From Sphingomonas caeni (GTDB lineage: Bacteria > Pseudomonadota > Alphaproteobacteria > Sphingomonadales > Sphingomonadaceae): a DNA stretch of 64,000 nt. The number at the start of each line of letters is the position of its first letter. Within the stretch, counting starts at the first letter, position 1. The position numbers were made by a program, and so were the translations under genes. The notes under the pieces are model-generated. The model had not been told where the DNA came from and made no database searches. It saw only the letters and a program-made list of their open reading frames with translations. Location: positions 1 to 64,000 of the forward strand of contig NZ_JAPDOK010000005.1 of NCBI RefSeq assembly GCF_026013415.1, in the 5' to 3' direction. This document shows positions 60,326 through 64,000 of this stretch, in pieces.

Positions 60326-61173
60326 GCCCTGAGAATGCCCCGCAGCAGCTCCGCGACTTGCGGCAATGCTCCGTAATCGGCGGGATAGCGCAACCCGTAG
60401 CAGGGCGTCACCCGCGCGATCTCGCCGAGTCGCCCGAACGTGTCGACCGTTTCCCGGTTCGCGTCGGCGGGATTGAAGCGAATGCGCTGGCGCGAGGCGC
60501 GGATTAGCCCCTCGCCCGCCGGCAGCGGCCGCAGTTCGGGCATTTCGATATTGGGCAGACGCGCGAGGAAGATCAGCGCCTTGAGCGGTACCGCGCCGCC
60601 ATCCTGCTCGCCGCCGGGCGCGAAGCGGACCTTGCCCTCATAACCCGGCATGGGGACGCAGAGCGGGTCGGGCAGCTCGAGCCCGACACGCGAATCCTCC
60701 CACACGCACACGCCGGTGGTCGACGGGGTGACCACCGGTGCTCCAGGCTCCCAGATGATCGAGATATCGTCGCTCAATATATCCCAGCCGTTCGCCCCGA
60801 GCGATGCCGACAGCGTCGACTTGCCCGCGCCGGAACCGCCGAGCAACATCAGCGCGCCGCCATCGATCGCGGCGGTGGCGGCATGGACCGCGGTCGCGCC
60901 ATAAAGCATCGCGACGCGCGGCAGCACGCGGCGGACCAGCACGTCGAGCCAGGCAGGCTCGTTGGGCCGCTCGACGAAACAGCGCACGCGGTGCCGCCCC
61001 GGCTCGATCAGGAAGGCGCCGTCGAGCGCGGACGCCATCAGCCAATCGCTGCCGCAGCTGCCCAGCGTCAGGCCGTAGCGGCCGCCCCAGCCAAAGAGGA
61101 TATGATCGGCTCGGGGTGCCGGACCCGTTTCGACGGTGAGCGCCACATCGGCCTTGGCCGGCGGCAACCCCAC
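60322..61173 (-). CDS. HPr-kinase-like protein, candidate RiPP kinase
   Basis: A protein of 283 residues from GTG 61173 with Walker A LLGGSGAGKSTLSASL (about residue 110) and conserved acidic SDDISIIWEPG, the pattern of HPr-kinase/phosphorylase-C-like proteins near lasso clusters. Such kinases phosphorylate the C-terminal Ser of paeninodin-type peptides. Homology-like sequence (YSFGGLRLGSSAELDQLRP) continues in frame upstream to a CTG at 61248, so the real start may be a rare CTG; there is no in-frame stop between it and the precursor stop. It overlaps the sulfotransferase gene. Confidence 0.8.
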   Translation of the reverse strand: MGLPPAKADVALTVETGPAPRADHILFGWGGRYGLTLGSCGSDWLMASALDGAFLIEPGRHRVRCFVERPNEPAWLDVLVRRVLPRVAMLYGATAVHAATAAIDGGALMLLGGSGAGKSTLSASLGANGWDILSDDISIIWEPGAPVVTPSTTGVCVWEDSRVGLELPDPLCVPMPGYEGKVRFAPGGEQDGGAVPLKALIFLARLPNIEMPELRPLPAGEGLIRASRQRIRFNPADANRETVDTFGRLGEIARVTPCYGLRYPADYGALPQVAELLRGILRA

Positions 61174-61257
61174 ACGAAAAGGCCGCAGCTGGTCCAGCTC
61201 TGCGCTGGAACCGAGCCGCAGCCCCCCAAAACTATATTGAAAACTCAGACGGTCGAT

Positions 61258-61407
61258 TCAGCTGTTGCTGCTGAGCGCATCGCCCGGGTTGATAGTAGCG
61301 GCCTGGGTGGCCGAAACCGGCTCGAACGAAGCGATCTCCGGCTTCACCCAGATGTTGCGGGTCTCAACCACGGTTTCGGTCTCAAGAGTCTTTTCGACAG
61401 AAGTCAT
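61258..61407 (-). CDS. Candidate RiPP (lasso-type) precursor peptide
   Basis: A 49-residue peptide, too short for usual ORF calling. ATG 61407 is followed by an acidic leader, WVKPEIASF (residues 20-28, resembling the leader motif Y/W-x-x-P-x-L/I), then Thr34-Gln35 (Thr at -2). The predicted 14-residue core is AATINPGDALSSNS. Asp at core position 8 would form the ring with Ala1; the tail ends in Ser49, the expected kinase target. It is directly upstream of the kinase gene in the same direction and frame. Processing sites are inferred from family rules. Confidence 0.72.
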   Translation of the reverse strand: MTSVEKTLETETVVETRNIWVKPEIASFEPVSATQAATINPGDALSSNS

Positions 61408-61439
61408 GCTTTTCAGCCCCACGATTTATCTCAGGTGGG

Positions 61440-61468
61440 GAACTATCATGGCGGTTCGGCTAATTCAA
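61440..61468 (-). promoter_or_regulatory. Weak promoter upstream of the precursor gene
   Basis: On the minus strand, TTGAAT (61463-61468) and a TGn-extended TAGTTC (61440-61445) are separated by 17 bases. A hairpin CCCCAC (61417-61422)/GTGGGG (61435-61440) then overlaps the probable leader. It could direct the precursor-kinase-sulfotransferase transcript. The match is poor, so this is tentative. Confidence 0.28.
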
Positions 61469-61675
61469 TCGTTACCGTAAACCCAATCTTGCCGTTTGCG
61501 GCGCCCATATGCTGTTCGCGCCGCGATCCCGCAACTATGGTTAATGCAAGGCTTTCTGGTCAACACCCTGCGCCCGAACACGTCCGAGATCGGGACGGCC
61601 CCGGCCCCATTGGCAAAGCGCGCGCGACCGCGCAGTATCCGCTGGGGTCCGAATCAGCAGGAAAAGGCGAGGATT

Positions 61676-61999
61676 GTGGGGATTTTGAAGCGCGTGCGCC
61701 CGTTGGCGTGGGCCGGAGCAGCTTGGGCGACCATCGGATCGACCGCCGCACAGGCGTCGCTGGGCGATCCGGCGGGCTCGGGCGTGATCGTCTCGGCGGT
61801 GCGCTGGCTCGAGGGGACCTTGCTCGGCACGATCGCCACGGTGGTCGCGGTGATCGCGGTCGCCTCGGTGGGCCTTTTGATGCTCACGGGCCGGATCAAC
61901 TGGCGCTATGGCGCGACTGTGATCGTCGGGACCTTCATCCTGTTCGGCGCGGCCAGCATCGTTGCGGGGATCCAGTCCACCGCGCAGATGGCGCAGTGA
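61676..61999 (+). CDS. virB2: VirB2-type pilin of a type IV secretion system
   Basis: A 107-residue membrane protein: basic start, first helix with a signal-like cleavage after AAQA (about residue 28), then two helices separated by a short basic loop (LLMLTGRINWRYGATVIVG). This is the VirB2/TrbC pilin pattern. GTG 61676 is preceded by GGCGAGG; TTG 61685 is possible. It is followed by virB3 and virB4-like genes in order, which supports the call. Confidence 0.8.
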   Translation: MGILKRVRPLAWAGAAWATIGSTAAQASLGDPAGSGVIVSAVRWLEGTLLGTIATVVAVIAVASVGLLMLTGRINWRYGATVIVGTFILFGAASIVAGIQSTAQMAQ

Positions 62000-62003
62000 C
62001 GCC

Positions 62004-62288
62004 ATGAATGGGCTGGAACGCGATTCGCTGTTCGTGGCCCTCACGCGCCCGCAGATGTTCGCCGGCGTGACCTATAGCTATTTCATCATGAACATGGTCG
62101 TCGCGACCGAATTGTTCCTGCTGTTCAAATCGGCCTGGGTGCTGGCCGCGGCGCTGGTGATCCACCTGATCGGCGTGCTGCTATGCCTGCGCGAGCCGCG
62201 CTTCTTCGATCTCTGGATGACGCGCGCCAGCCGCACGCCCAGGATCAAGAATTACAAGATCTGGCGATGCAACTCGTACAGGCCATGA
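62004..62288 (+). CDS. virB3: VirB3-type T4SS membrane protein
   Basis: A 94-residue protein with two N-terminal hydrophobic helices (MFAGVTYSYFIMNMVVATELFLLF and WVLAAALVIHLIGVLLCL) and a charged C-terminal tail, ending RRT-like (WMTRASRTPRIKNYKIW). VirB3 family members share LFVALTRPQMFAGV-type starts. ATG 62004 is 4 bases after virB2; the end overlaps virB4 by 4 bases if virB4 begins at 62285. Confidence 0.85.
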   Translation: MNGLERDSLFVALTRPQMFAGVTYSYFIMNMVVATELFLLFKSAWVLAAALVIHLIGVLLCLREPRFFDLWMTRASRTPRIKNYKIWRCNSYRP

Positions 62289-64000
62289 TTGGGCCGCCCC
62301 TGACAGAGGACCCCAAGGTCATCGCGCGCGAGGCTCCTGCGGGGAAGCATCTCCCCTATGCGCGCCATGTCGACGACCATACGATCGAGACGCGCGACGG
62401 CTTGCTGATGCAGGTGATCCATCTGCGCGGGCTGCTGTTCGAAACCGCCGACACCGACGAGATCAATTACCGCAAGCGGCTGCGCGACGCGATGCTGCAG
62501 GCGGTGGGATCGTCGCGGTTCGCGGTCTACCACCATATCGTCCGCCGCAAGGTGGATGCCGAGATGGCAGCGGAGTTCCCCGACCGTTTCTCGAAGCAGC
62601 TCGATGATGCCTGGCGCGCGCGGCTGGCGACCAAGCAGCTCTATGTCAACGAGCTGTTCCTGACGCTGGTGCGCCGCCCGCTCCAGGGGCGGATCGGCAT
62701 GCTGGACCGGATGCGCGAATTGCTCGGGCGCCCCGCCAATGGTTCGGGCGCCGGGGAGGGCGAGAGCGCCTATGAGCGCCGCCAGCTCGACGTAGCGCGC
62801 GATGCGATCCTCGCCGCGCTCGCCAGCTACGGCCCGCGCGTTCTCGGCGTCTATCAGACCGAGCAGGGGCCCTGCTCCGAGCCGCTCGAATTCCTCTCGG
62901 CGCTGTACAATGGCGAGGTCCGCCCGGTGCTGCTGCCGATGCAGGATCTGGGCAACTACCTCCCCTATCGCCGCGTCAGCTTCGGGCAGGAGACGGTCGA
63001 GCTCGGCCAGGCGGGCGCGACGCCGCGCAGTTTTCTCGGGCTGGTCTCGATCAAGGATTATCCGGGCCAGACCGCGCCCGGCATGCTCGACGAATTGCTC
63101 CGCCTACCCTTCGAGCTGACCGTGTCCCAGAGCTTCGGCTTCGTCGAGCGCCAGGCGGCGCTGTCCAAGATGAACCTCGCGCTGAGGCGGATGAAATCGG
63201 CCGAAGACGAGGCGGTGTCGCTGCGCGCGGACCTGTCGAACGCGAAGGACGAAGTGGCGGCGGGCCGTGCGGGCTTCGGCGAGCATCACATGACGATCGC
63301 GGTCCGCGCCGATTCACCCCAGGGCGTCGATGAAGGCGTCGCCGAAGTCCAGGCCGCGCTCGCCGATCTCGGCATCATCGCGGTGCGCGAGGAGATCGGG
63401 CTCGAGCCCGCCTTCTGGGCGCAGTTCCCCGGAAATTTCAAATATATCGCGCGTCGAGGCCTCGTCTCGACGAGCAATTTCGCGAGCCTCGCCAGCGGCC
63501 ACAACTTCCCGATGGGCGAGGCTGCGGGCAATCATTGGGGCGAGGCGGTGACCCTGCTCGAGACCACTGCCGCGGGCCCCTATTATTTCAACTTTCACCA
63601 GGGCGATCTGGGCAACTTCACCGTCATCGGGCCCTCGGGCTCGGGCAAGACGGTGGTGCTCAACTTCCTGCTCGCCCAGGCGCGCAAATATCGCCCGCGC
63701 ATCATCTTCTTCGACAAGGATCGCGGCGCGGAACTCTTCATCCGCGCGATCGGCGGGCGCTACGACCAGCTGCGTCCGGGCATCGAGAGCGGGCTCAACC
63801 CGCTCCAGATGATCGACACGCCGATCAACCGCCAGTTCCTGATCGACTGGGTCGCCTTGCTCGCGGGCGGCGCGGACATCGACGAGATGGCGAAGATCAA
63901 GGACGCGGTCGACGCGAATTTCCAGCAGCCGATCGGGCACCGCCGCCTGCGCCACCTTGCCGAGCTGTTCCGCGGCGGCCACCGCCCCCACGCCGCCGAT
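62285..64000 (+). CDS. virB4: VirB4-type T4SS ATPase (partial, runs past the window end)
   Basis: At least 572 codons, cut off by the window. It begins MIGPPLTEDPKVIAREA and contains the VirB4 N-terminal CagE-like region, then Walker A GPSGSGKTVVLNFLLAQ (about residues 449-465) and FFDKDRGAELFIRAIGG. VirB4 powers assembly and substrate transfer of type IV secretion. Start 62285 gives a 4-base ATGA overlap with virB3; ATG 62267 in frame is an alternative. Substrate (DNA or protein) cannot be told from this fragment. Confidence 0.9.
   Translation, partial: MIGPPLTEDPKVIAREAPAGKHLPYARHVDDHTIETRDGLLMQVIHLRGLLFETADTDEINYRKRLRDAMLQAVGSSRFAVYHHIVRRKVDAEMAAEFPDRFSKQLDDAWRARLATKQLYVNELFLTLVRRPLQGRIGMLDRMRELLGRPANGSGAGEGESAYERRQLDVARDAILAALASYGPRVLGVYQTEQGPCSEPLEFLSALYNGEVRPVLLPMQDLGNYLPYRRVSFGQETVELGQAGATPRSFLGLVSIKDYPGQTAPGMLDELLRLPFELTVSQSFGFVERQAALSKMNLALRRMKSAEDEAVSLRADLSNAKDEVAAGRAGFGEHHMTIAVRADSPQGVDEGVAEVQAALADLGIIAVREEIGLEPAFWAQFPGNFKYIARRGLVSTSNFASLASGHNFPMGEAAGNHWGEAVTLLETTAAGPYYFNFHQGDLGNFTVIGPSGSGKTVVLNFLLAQARKYRPRIIFFDKDRGAELFIRAIGGRYDQLRPGIESGLNPLQMIDTPINRQFLIDWVALLAGGADIDEMAKIKDAVDANFQQPIGHRRLRHLAELFRGGHRPHAAD

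Noticed and set aside
61489-61513. Promoter TTGCCG...TATGCT for the virB operon
   Set aside because: Spacing is only 13 bases, too short for a usual sigma-70 promoter.

Overview
The window is dense, GC-rich chromosomal DNA from an alphaproteobacterium, most probably a sphingomonad. That placement is inferred from gene content and style: four-base start/stop overlaps nearly everywhere, paired inverted repeats between genes, and families common in Sphingomonadales. No rRNA, insertion sequence or CRISPR array was seen, and no gene-free stretch exceeds about 300 bases.

Layout. 0-2.3 kb: two tandem DUF4349 envelope proteins. 2.4-10.6 kb: purC, two tandem acyltransferase/SGNH fusions, a TbpB-like surface lipoprotein overlapping a Slam-type (DUF560) outer-membrane partner, then purS-purQ. 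10.6-12.8 kb: an alpha/beta hydrolase, a small membrane protein, a YhhQ-type transporter and tRNA-Arg(TCT). 12.9-18.8 kb: a six-gene minus-strand operon (DUF4129, DUF4350, MoxR, DUF58, SpoIIM-like, RDD) in which every neighbour pair overlaps. 18.9-25 kb: a membrane protein, a two-component system, a 2OG-Fe(II) oxygenase coupled to an aminotransferase, and a periplasmic coiled-coil-like protein. 25-28 kb: methionine salvage mtnBDCA. 28-34 kb: two L,D-transpeptidase-like proteins, nadE, and mobA-fdhD. 34-36.6 kb: a methyltransferase-like protein and a GGDEF-EAL protein. 36.6-47.2 kb: a carbohydrate/ester locus (GH97, SGNH hydrolase, carboxylesterase, MFS sugar porter, divergent GH3), then a Gfo/Idh oxidoreductase and a class V aminotransferase-like protein. 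47.2-54.4 kb: a complete histidine-utilisation regulon (hutIHGU divergent from hutFC) with a perfect 20-bp palindrome between the divergent genes. 54.4-56.6 kb: two paralogous secreted beta-helix proteins. 56.8-61.4 kb: a candidate RiPP (lasso-peptide-like) cluster. 61.7 kb to the end: the start of a VirB-type type IV secretion operon (virB2, virB3, partial virB4).

The most interesting region is 56.8-61.4 kb. A PqqD-like protein, an asparagine-synthetase-like cyclase without the usual N-terminal Cys, and a second PqqD-like protein lie on the plus strand. Converging on them from the minus strand are a 49-codon precursor gene, an HPr-kinase-like protein and a Stf0-type sulfotransferase. The precursor has a leader with a W-x-x-P-x-I element, a Thr at the expected -2 position, and a predicted 14-residue core (AATINPGDALSSNS) that puts Asp at ring position 8 and Ser at the C terminus. 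No gene for the usual transglutaminase-like leader peptidase (B2) is visible. The predicted product is a small lasso or other macrolactam peptide that may be phosphorylated and/or sulfated.

All functions were assigned by reading motifs and family resemblance; no database search was run.
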